From: Leisingera aquaemixtae
GTDB taxonomy: Bacteria > Pseudomonadota > Alphaproteobacteria > Rhodobacterales > Rhodobacteraceae
DNA length: 64,000 nt
Direction: 5' to 3'
Assembly: GCF_019801145.1 (NCBI RefSeq)
Contig: NZ_JAHVJQ010000005.1
Span: forward strand, 1-64,000
Both the position numbers and the translations under genes were made by a program. The notes beneath the pieces are model-generated. The model saw only the letters and a program-made list of their open reading frames with translations, was not told the origin of the DNA and did no database searches. Positions 6,457 to 14,924 of this stretch are shown piece after piece (position 1 is the stretch's first letter; each line of letters starts with the position of its first letter).

Positions 6457-8620
6457 AGTTGGGATCTCGAAACTGAGAGAAGTGCTTTCGGATCGCGCCG
6501 CTGTTTCGGAAGATCCTTTTGGGATATTGCAAGCGATTACCCGATTGATCAATGACATTAATACGCTCGATGTAGGTCGGGAAATGGTCATTCGCGCCTT
6601 GGCCGTCCAAAACTGTTTCCCAAAAGAGCTGCAGATCATATTGCAATCTCTGATCCAGTCTGTTGGGCTTTTCCCATACCTCGACACGGAAAGCGTTGAA
6701 GATCTGAAGGATCAAATTACGGTGGAAGCCCACAAGTCTCCGTTTGAGGAAGAGGGGTTCTTGTTCCACACACTTCAACTGCGTGTCTATCGTGAGTTGT
6801 TACTTGGCAAGAACGTAGTGCTGAGTGCTAACACCAGTGTGGGGAAAAGCTTGGTTGTTGATGCGGTAATCGCATCTGGAAAGCACAAGCACATAGCCAT
6901 CATCGTACCCACTATAGCTTTGATCGATGAAACACGCAGGCGGTTGTTTAGGAGGTTTGGAGGTCAGTTTGACCTTGTTACCCATCCAACGCAAAAAACT
7001 GATGCCTCACGACCGACCATATTTGTTTTAACCCAGGAACGCGCGCTTGGACGTGACGACCTTGAGGGGGTAACTTTCTTTGTAATCGACGAGTTTTATA
7101 AGCTGGACATTAACAGAGATCCGTCTGATAGAACTATTGACCTGAACATCTGCTTTGATCGCCTTGCCAGATCTGGCGCACAGTTTTATTTAATTGGTCC
7201 AAACATTGATGCGGTTAGCGGGCTGGGGGGAGATTACGAATACTCCTTCTATCCCTCAACGTTTTCCACAGTTGCCACTGACGTATTTGTGCGTAATCTC
7301 CCTCGAGATTACGACATCAGGTTCGACGCTTTGCGTGAGATTCTGTTCGAGCTATCTTCCCCCACACTCGTTTATTGCCAATCCCCAACGAAAGCCGCTG
7401 AAGTTGCCGAGTCATTGTTGGAGACTCCGGTTTTCGTAGAGCCAAAACCGCAGATGGCGAAAGCAGTGGATTGGTTGCGTACACAATACCCTAATGATTG
7501 GATTTTCATAAGAGCACTAGAAAGAGGTATCGGTATACACCACGGGAATATTCCTAGGGCGCTACAGCAGTATGTAGTACGAGCGTTTGAGCAAGGGCTC
7601 ATCAAGCTTATTATTTGCACATCTACAATCATTGAAGGAGTCAATACAGTGGCCGAGAACGTCATTGTATTTGACAAACGCATTGGGAAACCGGGAACCC
7701 CTAGTTTAGATAATTTCACATTCAAGAATATCTCCGGACGAGCTGGTAGAATGGCGAAATACTACGTGGGAAAGGTATTCGTTTTAGAGTCTCCGCCGAC
7801 AGAAGAGAGTTCTTACGAAGTATCAGCGGGTCTTGATGCGCAAGATGAGACCACTCCATTTTCCCTGATACTCGACTTGCCTGTGGATAGCCTCACGTCT
7901 ATTTCAAAGGAGAGAATTAGAGAAGTTGAATTCTACAGCCCCCTTTCACTATCCACCATTAAACTCAATCGACACATTGATGCCGACGACCAATTAGCTG
8001 TCTTTGAGATGATTTCCGAAGATCTGCTACACTTTGAAGACACTCTAGTATGGAAAGGACATCCGAAACCTCATCAGCTTTTGAGTGTTTGCAACATCAT
8101 ATACTCATGCCTCGATCGCGGCCGCTCCCTTGGAAGATATGGCATAAAGACGGGCGCTGGACTTAAAGCCGCTCTAGACCTCTTGAGGACAAATAAATCT
8201 TTCCGCCCCACAATCGATTATTGGGTCGAAAATAAGAATTTTGACGATTCAGTCAGCAAGGCAACCGAGAATGCTCTGCAATTCATGAGAAGATATGTAA
8301 GTTACACGTTCCCTCGTCAGTTAATGGCAGTCAGCAATATTCAGGCAGAAATCTATCTCTCCGAGGGGCGAGAAAACGTCGGAGATTATAGCCTTTTTGC
8401 AGCTCAAGCCGAGAACCTCTTTATGGAGGTCGGACTATTCGCGCTTGATGAGTACGGCATTCCTGCTGAGCTTTCGAGAAAACTTGGGCGCGAGTTTGGC
8501 GCGGTCCCTACTTTGGGTGTTGGTTTGGAGATCGTCAAAGGAGTTAACTTGAGCACAGAAAGGTTGCACCCCTTCGAAAAAGAAATCGTTGCAGACGTGC
8601 AGGCATCGCTGAATTTCTAG
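6446..8620 (+). CDS. abpB: Ski2-like SF2 helicase, AbpB/HamB-type defence protein
   Basis: This 724-residue helicase starts at ATG 6446, preceded by GGGAGGG, and overlaps the nuclease gene by 11 bp. Motifs in order: Walker A SANTSVGKS (127-135), motif Ia VPTIALIDETRRR, TQER, a Walker B of DEFYK form (215-219), GPN, then in the second RecA domain GIHHGNIPRALQQ, STIIEGVNT and SGRAGR. These are marks of Ski2-like enzymes. In AbpAB and Hachiman the helicase senses or unwinds DNA and releases the nuclease partner. The C-terminal 250 residues are helical without motifs I know. The stop codon is 11 bp before the right inverted repeat. Confidence 0.8.
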   Translation: MGAEVGISKLREVLSDRAAVSEDPFGILQAITRLINDINTLDVGREMVIRALAVQNCFPKELQIILQSLIQSVGLFPYLDTESVEDLKDQITVEAHKSPFEEEGFLFHTLQLRVYRELLLGKNVVLSANTSVGKSLVVDAVIASGKHKHIAIIVPTIALIDETRRRLFRRFGGQFDLVTHPTQKTDASRPTIFVLTQERALGRDDLEGVTFFVIDEFYKLDINRDPSDRTIDLNICFDRLARSGAQFYLIGPNIDAVSGLGGDYEYSFYPSTFSTVATDVFVRNLPRDYDIRFDALREILFELSSPTLVYCQSPTKAAEVAESLLETPVFVEPKPQMAKAVDWLRTQYPNDWIFIRALERGIGIHHGNIPRALQQYVVRAFEQGLIKLIICTSTIIEGVNTVAENVIVFDKRIGKPGTPSLDNFTFKNISGRAGRMAKYYVGKVFVLESPPTEESSYEVSAGLDAQDETTPFSLILDLPVDSLTSISKERIREVEFYSPLSLSTIKLNRHIDADDQLAVFEMISEDLLHFEDTLVWKGHPKPHQLLSVCNIIYSCLDRGRSLGRYGIKTGAGLKAALDLLRTNKSFRPTIDYWVENKNFDDSVSKATENALQFMRRYVSYTFPRQLMAVSNIQAEIYLSEGRENVGDYSLFAAQAENLFMEVGLFALDEYGIPAELSRKLGREFGAVPTLGVGLEIVKGVNLSTERLHPFEKEIVADVQASLNF

Positions 8621-8631
8621 CTGTTTTCCCA

Positions 8632-8893
8632 CCACACCACCGGCCAACGTCACCATCGGGTCTCCACCGCCACCACTCGTCAGCGGGCCGATAGCGGCAG
8701 GCTGGGATGTTGGCGGGTCGATCGCGGCTCCTGGCTGGGATGTTGGCGCTGGGATGTTGGGAGAGCGTGTTGGAAACTGCCGGGTAGCTAGCGAAACGCC
8801 CCAGAAACCGCCCCAGTTTCTCTAGCGGATCGGCAAAGGTGATGAAGAGACTCGGAACCGATGGTCTCCTACCACCCCAGCCATCGGCCTCTC
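8632..8893 (-). repeat. Right 262-bp terminal inverted repeat
   Basis: This is the exact inverted copy of 93-354. It carries GCTGGGATGTTGG three times (8701-8713, 8734-8746, 8748-8760) and the tip dyad CCGATGG (8858-8864) with CCATCGG (8881-8887). The last match is at 8893; host sequence follows. Confidence 0.97.
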
Positions 8894-8929
8894 TCACAAC
8901 ATGCAGACTCCTTCAAAACGGCCAGTGCG

Positions 8930-9802
8930 TCATTTCTTGACCTGACGCTGCAACCAGGCCGCGAAGCTTCGGGCCTCGGGGCGGAGCACGCCGGGGCGGG
9001 TGGCGATGTGGTAGCCCTTGCCGTAACCCTCAGTGAACAAGGCGTGCAGGCGGCCGGTTTGCAGATCCTCCGCGACAAACTCCTGGACGCTGACCGCCAC
9101 CCCCTGCCCCGCGCGCACCGCCTGCATCAGCAGGTTGCCCGGCAGCCGTGTCCGCGGGCCGCGGAGGCTGTTCGTGACGCCCCGCGATTCCAGCCAGCGC
9201 GAGGCCTCGGTGGTGCCCAGCTCCTCCAGCCAGGGCAAATCCAGCAGATCCTCCGGCGCCACCACCCGGCGCCCGCCCAGCAGGCTGTCTGCTGCAATCA
9301 CCACCATCGGTGATTGCAGCAGCATCCGGGCCTCCAGGCCAGGCCAGGCGCCATCGCCATAGCGGATCGCAATGTCGATGCCGCCCGGCTTCAGCTCAAC
9401 CACCTCGCCCCGCGGATCCAGCACCAGGTCGATCTCCGGGTGGCTGGCCTGAAACTCCGCCAGTCGCGGCATCAGCCAATGGGCGGCAAACATCGGCGTG
9501 CAGGTGACATGCAGCGGCCGGGCGGCTCCGGCGGCTGAGATTTCCTGCACCGCCGCCTCGATCGCGCCGAAGCCCAGCTGCAGCGCCCGCGCCAGATGGA
9601 CACCGTCCGCGGTCAGCGCCAGCGCCCGGCCGCTGCGGTCCAACAGCGCCGCCCCTAGATGCGCCTCCAGCGCCCGCAGCTGCTGGCTGATGGCAGCGTG
9701 GCTGACATTCAGCGCCGCCCCCGCCTGCACCACATTCCCCGTCTCCGCAAAGGCAGCAAAAGCCCTGAGTGCCGCAAGCGGCGGCATGTGCAGCCAGTCC
9801 AT
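8930..9802 (-). CDS. LysR-family regulator, GcvA-like
   Basis: This 290-residue protein has a winged HTH at its N-terminus (LAALRAFAAFAETGNVVQAG, then LNVSHAAISQQLRALEAHLG) and a GcvA-type substrate-binding domain (LHVTCTPMFAAHWLMPRL at about residue 98; DIAIRYGDGAWPG). It is divergent from the 66-residue gene at 9900. The 97-bp gap holds GTTA (9805-9808) and TAAC (9821-9824) spaced by 12 bases, a plausible LysR dyad next to its own start. The target genes and the inducer are unknown. The inserted element ends 36 bp after its stop codon. Confidence 0.9.
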   Translation of the reverse strand: MDWLHMPPLAALRAFAAFAETGNVVQAGAALNVSHAAISQQLRALEAHLGAALLDRSGRALALTADGVHLARALQLGFGAIEAAVQEISAAGAARPLHVTCTPMFAAHWLMPRLAEFQASHPEIDLVLDPRGEVVELKPGGIDIAIRYGDGAWPGLEARMLLQSPMVVIAADSLLGGRRVVAPEDLLDLPWLEELGTTEASRWLESRGVTNSLRGPRTRLPGNLLMQAVRAGQGVAVSVQEFVAEDLQTGRLHALFTEGYGKGYHIATRPGVLRPEARSFAAWLQRQVKK

Positions 9803-9899
9803 ATGTTACCCCTACTTACATAACGCGATTTTTCTTAACTCGCAGGAATCGCCCCGCCAGGCAAGAGTCAGGTCAGACGCCAGAACAGGAGGCCCCGAT

Positions 9900-10100
9900 A
9901 TGCTGATTGACATCTATGCCCGCTCAATGGTGACCGCCGCCCGGCAGGACTGCGTGCGGCTGCGCGATCTGCCGCCCGCCAAACCGCTGCCGCGCGCCTA
10001 TCAGGCGCCGCCCCGCAAACCGGGTCTGCTGGCCAGGCTCACCGCCTGGCTGCGCGGCCGGCCGCCGCAGGCCCGCTGCATCAATCCGCAAAAGATTTGA
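9900..10100 (+). CDS. 66-residue basic unknown protein
   Basis: The gene starts at ATG 9900 with a clear AGGAGG eight bases upstream and ends at TGA 10100. The product begins MLIDIYARSMVTAARQDCVR, has a Pro/Arg-rich middle and an amphipathic basic stretch (LLARLTAWLRGRPPQARC). It resembles short basic proteins of the DUF1127 size class in layout, but lacks that motif. It is divergent from a LysR gene that may control it. A 13-bp stem hairpin lies eight bases after the stop. Confidence 0.65.
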   Translation: MLIDIYARSMVTAARQDCVRLRDLPPAKPLPRAYQAPPRKPGLLARLTAWLRGRPPQARCINPQKI

Positions 10101-10102
10101 AG

Positions 10103-10237
10103 AAAAAAGCGCCGGTTTTCCAGGAAACGCGCGAACAGATCGGAAAACCGGCGCATGGCCCGTCTGGCCTGCACGTCGGCCTCGCGGGATTTCTTGCTGC
10201 CCAGGAGGGGGTATTGGCCAAGCAGCAAACTCTTTCA
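10103..10237 (-). ncRNA. Candidate FnrL-linked small RNA
   Basis: On the minus strand a perfect 13-bp stem (10109-10121 with 10142-10154) is followed by six T residues and TTC, an ideal intrinsic terminator with no minus-strand gene just upstream. An FNR box is at 10272-10285. A class II start placed 41.5 bases from its centre falls near 10237, and TAAAAC sits exactly at the -10 position (10249-10244). The RNA would be about 135 nt and contains a CCCCCTCC stretch able to pair with ribosome sites. An antisense tail of a longer transcript is the alternative. Confidence 0.4.
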
Positions 10238-10271
10238 CCTGCGGTTTTACCCCGCCTGCGGCGCCCGCAGT

Positions 10272-10285
10272 TTGATGCGGATCAA
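10272..10285. promoter_or_regulatory. FNR/FnrL box upstream of DUF2270 gene
   Basis: TTGATgcggATCAA is a perfect FNR-type dyad. Its centre is 56 bp before the ATG of the DUF2270 gene and 41.5 bases from the predicted start of the minus-strand RNA, so it could serve either direction. Confidence 0.7.
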
Positions 10286-10334
10286 ACTGGCGCAAATAAT
10301 TTGCCCGGTTGCAGCAGAAAACTACTCTCAGTTC

Positions 10335-11027
10335 ATGACCAGTTTAGAGCGCGAACAGACTGCAGGCGGCGCCCGCGCGCCGCTGTCGGCGGAGGAAGTC
10401 GGCGCGCTTGCGCATCTGTACCGCGGCGAAATCTACCGCAGCACGGTCTGGCGCACCCGGCTCGACACCACCACCAACTGGTCGGTGGTGACACTGGGGG
10501 TGGCGCTGTCGATCTCCTATGCCTCGCCGGAGGCCTCGCCGCTGCCGCTGATCCTGGTCGGGGTGCTGATCATCTTCTTCCTGATGCTGGAGGCCCGGCG
10601 CTACCGCTATTTCAACGTGTTCCGCGCTCGCGCCCGCTGGCTGGAGACGCATTTCTACACCCCGATGCTGGTGGAGGGCGACCTGCACCTGGAAGAACAC
10701 TGGCAGGACGTGCTGGCCGCCGACTATTTGCGCCCGGAATACCATGTCGGCGTGATGACGGCGATCGGCCGGCGGATCCGGCGCAACTACTTCTGGGTCC
10801 TGCTGATCCAGTCGATGGCTTATGCGGGCAAGCTGGCCGTGCATCCCACGGGCGTGACCAGCTGGCAGCAGGCACTGGGCCGGGCCGACATCGGCCCCTT
10901 CCCCGGCGAGCTGGTGCTGGCAACCGGCGCATTCTACGTGCTGCTGTGGGGCGGCATCGCCTGGTGGAGCGCCAGGACAGACGCCGCCCGCGCCCGCAAG
11001 CGCAAGTCGATGACCTCGATGGGCTGA
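10335..11027 (+). CDS. DUF2270 membrane protein
   Basis: From ATG 10335 the product has 230 residues. The family signature is clear: LYRGEIYRSTVWRTRLDTTT followed by NWSVV, two adjacent membrane segments, EARRYRYFNVFRARARWLE, and a further one or two membrane segments towards the C-terminus. DUF2270 proteins are predicted inner-membrane proteins of unknown role. I chose ATG 10335 because the family homology begins about 20 residues later and the upstream frame is compositionally poor. No good ribosome site precedes it. The FNR box at 10272 suggests oxygen-dependent control, though this box may serve the antisense RNA instead. Confidence 0.8.
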   Translation: MTSLEREQTAGGARAPLSAEEVGALAHLYRGEIYRSTVWRTRLDTTTNWSVVTLGVALSISYASPEASPLPLILVGVLIIFFLMLEARRYRYFNVFRARARWLETHFYTPMLVEGDLHLEEHWQDVLAADYLRPEYHVGVMTAIGRRIRRNYFWVLLIQSMAYAGKLAVHPTGVTSWQQALGRADIGPFPGELVLATGAFYVLLWGGIAWWSARTDAARARKRKSMTSMG

Positions 11028-11052
11028 GGCCCGCAGGCAGAACGGCGGCCGC

Positions 11053-12036
11053 TCAGGCCGGCCACAGCCACCAGACATAAGCGCCATAGCCCGCCAGCAG
11101 CGCCGCGCCCTCGCGCCGCGACACCCGCAGCCCGGTCCAGGCCAGTCCCAGGAAGGCAACGGTCACCAGCAGCATCAGCGGGTTGTCGAACCCGGCAATC
11201 CGCTCCGGCACCTCCGAAGGTGCGATCATCGCGGTGGCCCCGCCGATGCCCAAGAGGTTGTAGATGTTGGAGCCGATGATATTGCCAAAGGCCATCTCGC
11301 CCTGGCGCCGCAGCGCTGCTGCGACAGAGGTCGCAAGCTCCGGGGCCGAGGTGCCCACGGCAACGATGGTGAGGCCGATAACGGTTTCGGACACCTGCAT
11401 CATGCGCGCCAGTTCAACCGCCCCGTCCACCAGCATACCGCCGCCGCCGATCACCAGCGCCAGCCCGCCCAAGGCGGTGGCCAGCGGGCGCCACAGCGGC
11501 CGCCTGGCCGTGCTTTCAGGCGTTATCGCCGGGTCCACGCCCTCAAGCGCGGCGGCCTTGTCGTACAGCGCGCCGTGGTCTGCCGCCGTTGTCCGCTCCT
11601 GCCGGATGGCGAACCAGACATAAGCCGCCAGCACCAGGACAAAGCTCAGGCCCGCCAGCCGTGTCACCGGCACGGTTGCCGCAAGCGCTGCAAAAACCGC
11701 CGTGGCCGCCAGCATGACCCCGCCGTCTCGCCGCAGCGCTGCCGACTGCACCGCAATCGGCGCGATCAGAGCCGACAGGCCGGCGATCAGCAGGATATTG
11801 GCAATGTTCGAACCGGTGATATTGCCATAGGCGATCCCCGGCGCTCCGGCCAGCGCCGCGCGGACCGAGGTCACCAACTCGGGCGCCGAGGTGCCGAACC
11901 CCACCAGAGTGAGCCCGATCACCAGCGGCGAAATCCCGAACCGCTCGGCAACACGCACCGCCCCGCGCACCAGAAACTCGCCGCCCAGGATCAGCAGCGC
12001 AAGCCCGCCCAGAAGCGGAAGCCAGATGTCAAACAC
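11053..12036 (-). CDS. YrbG-type calcium/sodium:cation antiporter
   Basis: This 327-residue member of the CaCA exchanger family has about ten membrane segments in two inverted halves. Each half holds the alpha-repeat: GFGTSAPELVTSVRAAL with GNITGSNIANILLI in the first, and AVGTSAPELATSVAAAL with GNIIGSNIYNLLGI in the second. The conserved acidic residue in each SAPE motif binds the cation. The chosen start is GTG 12036 with GGAAAGG upstream; the open frame extends further but with no family similarity. It likely exports Ca2+ in exchange for Na+ or H+. It is convergent with the DUF2270 gene. Confidence 0.92.
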   Translation of the reverse strand: MFDIWLPLLGGLALLILGGEFLVRGAVRVAERFGISPLVIGLTLVGFGTSAPELVTSVRAALAGAPGIAYGNITGSNIANILLIAGLSALIAPIAVQSAALRRDGGVMLAATAVFAALAATVPVTRLAGLSFVLVLAAYVWFAIRQERTTAADHGALYDKAAALEGVDPAITPESTARRPLWRPLATALGGLALVIGGGGMLVDGAVELARMMQVSETVIGLTIVAVGTSAPELATSVAAALRRQGEMAFGNIIGSNIYNLLGIGGATAMIAPSEVPERIAGFDNPLMLLVTVAFLGLAWTGLRVSRREGAALLAGYGAYVWWLWPA

Positions 12037-12456
12037 TTGAGACCTTTCCGAAAACGGCGTCCGGCCTACCCGGTGCGCCAGCACTCGCCGCCCTGCCCTG
12101 CCGGCCGGAACCGGGTCGCGGGCTGCGCCAAGCGCGTCCGCCACGGAAATGAGACCGCACCACCTCCGGTTTCAAGAGGCGCGAGCCGAAATATTCCCCT
12201 CCGCCGGGCCTGTTTCGGATTGCAGCCCGCCATTCGCGGGAAATCTGCGGCCCCTTGCTGTGCGGGGCAGGCAGCGGCGGGTGATTTGAGCGGAAACCGG
12301 CGCAAATTTGCTGTAGAATGGCAAAAGACCGCCTGCCGCAAGCGGATGAGCCGCCCTCCGTTCCCGCAGCCCTTTCCTGTGCACAAGCTGAGTTATCTTG
12401 TTTCACGAGTGCGGCAGCCGGTTTAGCGGCTCCTTCTGTTGAAAGGTATGTGTGTT
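12037..12456. other. 420-bp divergent promoter region
   Basis: This gap lies between the divergent exchanger and outer-membrane barrel genes. I see no coding region. TAGAAT at about 12313 is a fair -10 hexamer for the barrel gene, but no -35 is correctly spaced. The half upstream of the exchanger is GC-rich with several weak dyads; I could not match it to a known riboswitch. Confidence 0.4.
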
Positions 12457-13020
12457 ATGAAGTGCAAATGTTTATCCGCCCTGTTCCTCGCCTCCGCCGT
12501 CACGGCCTCATCTGCATTTGCCGGCAACTGGGAAGGCGCCTATGTGGGCGGCCAGATCGGTTACGGCTCCGGGGATTTTGATCTCGGCACGCTGACCGAC
12601 CTCGACACCGATGGCGCCGTGGGCGGTTTCACCATCGGCTACCTGTGGGAAGTGGGCGACTGGGCGATCGGCCCCGAACTGCAATACGATTTCTCCGACC
12701 TGTCGATCGAATCCGGCGGGGCTTCCGGCGATTTCGACGGGATCGCCCGGCTGAAACTCCGTGCCGGCTACGACCTGGGCAACGGGCTGCTCTACGGCAG
12801 CCTCGGCTTTGCCTACACCAACTTTGACGGGCTGTCGGGCGTGGACGACATCGACTTCGACGACCCCGGCTATGTCATCGGCTTCGGCTACGACCACCAG
12901 ATCAACGACCAGTGGGTGATCGGCGGCGAATACCAGTACCATAAGTTCGACGACTTCGGCACCGACGGCAACGACGTCGACTTCGGCACCTTGCACATCC
13001 GGGCCATGTTCAGGTTCTGA
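12457..13020 (+). CDS. Outer-membrane beta-barrel protein
   Basis: This 187-residue protein has a signal peptide with an Ala-x-Ala cleavage site (ASSAFA, then GNWEGAYVGGQ). The mature part follows the small 8-strand barrel pattern of the Omp25/Omp31-like family: alternating aromatic strands such as YVGGQIGYGSG, GGFTIGYLWE, LKLRAGYDLGN, LLYGSLGFAYTN, and a C-terminal strand LHIRAMFRF ending in Phe. It is very acidic. I prefer ATG 12457, ten bases after GAAAGG, over ATG 12448. It has a strong shared terminator with ccoP. Confidence 0.9.
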   Translation: MKCKCLSALFLASAVTASSAFAGNWEGAYVGGQIGYGSGDFDLGTLTDLDTDGAVGGFTIGYLWEVGDWAIGPELQYDFSDLSIESGGASGDFDGIARLKLRAGYDLGNGLLYGSLGFAYTNFDGLSGVDDIDFDDPGYVIGFGYDHQINDQWVIGGEYQYHKFDDFGTDGNDVDFGTLHIRAMFRF

Positions 13021-13047
13021 TCCCCTGGCGCCACAGTGCGCAAACGA

Positions 13048-13074
13048 AAAGGGGCCGCAATCCGCGGCCCCTTT
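13048..13074. terminator. Bidirectional terminator between omp and ccoP
   Basis: AAAGGGGCCGC (13048-13058) pairs perfectly with GCGGCCCCTTT (13064-13074) around a 5-base loop. It ends both the outer-membrane protein gene and the ccoNOQP operon. Confidence 0.85.
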
Positions 13075-13097
13075 GCTGTTTCCGGTGCTGGTGCTGG

Positions 13098-13967
13098 TTA
13101 CTCGCCGCCGCCCAGCTGGTGGACGTAGGAGGACACCGCACGGATCTCCGCCTCGGTCAGGCGGGTGTTCCAGGCCGGCATCACGCCGTAGCGCGAGTTG
13201 CTCACGGTCTCGGTCAGCGTCTCGTAGTCGCCGCCATAGAGCCAGATTGCATCAGCCAGGTTCGGTGCGCCCTGCGAGCGGTCGCCGGTGCCGTCCTCGG
13301 CGTGGCAGGAGGAACAGTTGTCGGCAAAGACAACGGCACCGGCCTCAACCTTGGAGGCATCCTGCGCCTCGCCCGACAGCGACATCACGTAGTTGACCAC
13401 CTGGGAAATCTCTTCCTTCTCAAGCAGTTCGTCGCGGCCGAAGGCAGGCATCTCGGAATAGCGCGCTTCGTCGCTGTCCTCGTTGCGGATGCCGTGGGTG
13501 ACGGTGGCGTGGATATCCTCCATAGAGCCGCCCCAGAGCCAGTCGTCGTCCAAGAGGTTCGGATAGCCCTTGGCGCCGGCCGCCCCGGACCCGTGGCACT
13601 GGGCGCACCAGGTCTTGAACACGGCGGAACCGGCAGACACCGCGTAGGAGCCCAGTTCGGGATCTTCCGCAATGGCGGTCAGCTCGGCCGCCTCCAGCTT
13701 GGCGTTGATCGGCGCATTGGCTTCCTCGACGGCGGCAATCTCTGCCGCCACGTCGCCACGGGTCGACCAGCCCAGGATCCCCGCCGTGGCAGAGTTCACC
13801 AGCGGCCAGGCCGGATAGGCGATGGTGTAGAGAACGCCCCAGATGATGGTGGCGTAGAAGGTCCACAGCCACCAGCGCGGCATCGGGTTGTCGAATTCCT
13901 CGATCCCGTCCCACTCGTGGCCGGTGGTGTTCGGATCGCCCTCGAATTTCTGCGATTTCTTGCTCAT
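13098..13967 (-). CDS. ccoP: cbb3 oxidase subunit III, dihaem cytochrome c
   Basis: This 289-residue subunit passes electrons to the catalytic subunit of the high-affinity cbb3 oxidase. It has an N-terminal cytoplasmic segment with the family mark [17 protein letters not shown], one membrane helix (about 33-55), and two periplasmic cytochrome c domains with CAQCH and CSSCH haem sites and their distal Met ligands (for example in YSEMPAFG and YGVMPAW). Its ATG overlaps the ccoQ stop codon in an ATGA arrangement. No ccoGHIS assembly genes follow; the next gene is convergent. Confidence 0.98.
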   Translation of the reverse strand: MSKKSQKFEGDPNTTGHEWDGIEEFDNPMPRWWLWTFYATIIWGVLYTIAYPAWPLVNSATAGILGWSTRGDVAAEIAAVEEANAPINAKLEAAELTAIAEDPELGSYAVSAGSAVFKTWCAQCHGSGAAGAKGYPNLLDDDWLWGGSMEDIHATVTHGIRNEDSDEARYSEMPAFGRDELLEKEEISQVVNYVMSLSGEAQDASKVEAGAVVFADNCSSCHAEDGTGDRSQGAPNLADAIWLYGGDYETLTETVSNSRYGVMPAWNTRLTEAEIRAVSSYVHQLGGGE

Positions 13968-14170
13968 GCCCTCGCCTCCTTATTCGCGGCGGGTTGGCCC
14001 TGGCTGGGCGCGGGTGCGTCATCATGCCGGAACGGGATGTTTGCGGTGTCCTGGTAAGCCTTGGTGCTGCCCGGGCGGAACGCCCAAACAATCACACCGA
14101 TGAAGAAGGTGAACAGGAACAGCAGCATCCAGCTGTCGGCGAACTGCCTGAGGAGTGTATAAAGTTCCAT
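13964..14170 (-). CDS. ccoQ: cbb3 oxidase subunit CcoQ
   Basis: This 68-residue single-helix protein ([20 protein letters not shown] at about 16-35) lies between ccoO and ccoP, as in other cbb3 operons. The polar C-terminal tail is rich in Pro, Ala and Gln. CcoQ stabilises the assembled oxidase, especially on exposure to oxygen. It overlaps ccoP by four bases. Confidence 0.93.
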   Translation of the reverse strand: MELYTLLRQFADSWMLLFLFTFFIGVIVWAFRPGSTKAYQDTANIPFRHDDAPAPSQGQPAANKEARA

Positions 14171-14181
14171 ACCATCCTCCC

Positions 14182-14910
14182 TCAGCGGCTCGCGTCCGGG
14201 GTAAAGGTCGAGAAGTCGACCAGCGTGCCCAGCATCTGCAGATAGGCGATCAGCGCGTCGGCCTCGGAGATCCCCGGGTTGCCATCGAAGTTGCGCACGT
14301 TGATGTCCTCGCCGTAGCGCTCCAGCAGCCCGTCATAGTCGCTGTCGGGATCGGCCTGGGCGCGGAAGTCTGCCTGCGCGGCGTCGATCATCTCGTCCGT
14401 GTAGGGCGTGCCCAGGAGCGCGTTGGTGGCCATGATGTCGCCGATGTACTTGCCGTCGATCATCTTCTCCTCGAGGAAGCCGTATTTCGGCATCACCGAT
14501 TCCGGCACCACCGCCTGCGGGTCGCGCAGGTGGTCGGCGTGCCACTCGTCCGAGTAGCGGCCGCCGACGCGGGCCAGATCCGGCCCGGTCCGCTTGGAGC
14601 CCCACTGGAACGGGCGGTCATACATCGACTCCGCCGCCAGCGAGTAGTGGCCGTAACGCTCGACCTCGTCGCGCATCGGGCGGATCATCTGGCTGTGGCA
14701 GACATAGCAGCCTTCCCGGATGTAGACCTCGCGGCCCGCCATCTCCAGCGGGGTGTAGGGACGCATGCCCTCCACCTTCTCGATGGTGTTTTCCAGGTAG
14801 AACAGCGGTGCGATCTGCACCAGGCCGCCGATGGTCACGACCAGGAAGCTGAAAATCAGCAGCAGGGTCGCGTTGGTCTCGAGGATCTTATGTTTGTCGA
14901 GAATAGACAT
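14182..14910 (-). CDS. ccoO: cbb3 oxidase subunit II, monohaem cytochrome c
   Basis: This 242-residue subunit has an N-terminal membrane anchor ([20 protein letters not shown]), the conserved [18 protein letters not shown] region, a single haem site [12 protein letters not shown], and later [19 protein letters not shown], all standard for CcoO. It receives electrons from CcoP and hands them to the CcoN haem b. The gap to ccoN is 14 bp and to ccoQ 11 bp, so the genes form one operon. Confidence 0.98.
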   Translation of the reverse strand: MSILDKHKILETNATLLLIFSFLVVTIGGLVQIAPLFYLENTIEKVEGMRPYTPLEMAGREVYIREGCYVCHSQMIRPMRDEVERYGHYSLAAESMYDRPFQWGSKRTGPDLARVGGRYSDEWHADHLRDPQAVVPESVMPKYGFLEEKMIDGKYIGDIMATNALLGTPYTDEMIDAAQADFRAQADPDSDYDGLLERYGEDINVRNFDGNPGISEADALIAYLQMLGTLVDFSTFTPDASR

Positions 14911-14924
14911 AGCTTCCTGGCTCC

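Larger units (their letters stand above)
93..8893. mobile_element. 8.8-kb integrase-bearing defence element with 262-bp inverted ends
   Basis: The segment is bounded by a perfect 262-bp inverted repeat and carries a tyrosine recombinase operon near its middle plus about 7.5 kb of accessory genes. Its interior, above all the nuclease-helicase pair at 4831-8620, is clearly more AT-rich than the surrounding chromosome, which supports horizontal transfer. The right end lies 36 bp beyond the stop codon of a host LysR gene, so no host gene is visibly broken there. I find no target-site duplication next to the repeats. Classic integrase islands have direct att repeats, so the inverted ends do not fit a standard integrative island. 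Possible readings are a recombinase-driven transposon-like unit or an invertible island. Confidence 0.8.

Noticed and set aside
81-8905. Target-site duplication next to the inverted repeats
   Set aside because: Bases before 93 (TCTTGTTT) and after 8893 (TCACAACA) show no direct repeat of 3-9 bp. Only a mirrored TTGT is shared.
10155-10334. N-terminal extension of the DUF2270 protein
   Set aside because: The extra 60 residues are unlike the family and overlap the FNR box and candidate small RNA; ATG 10335 is preferred.
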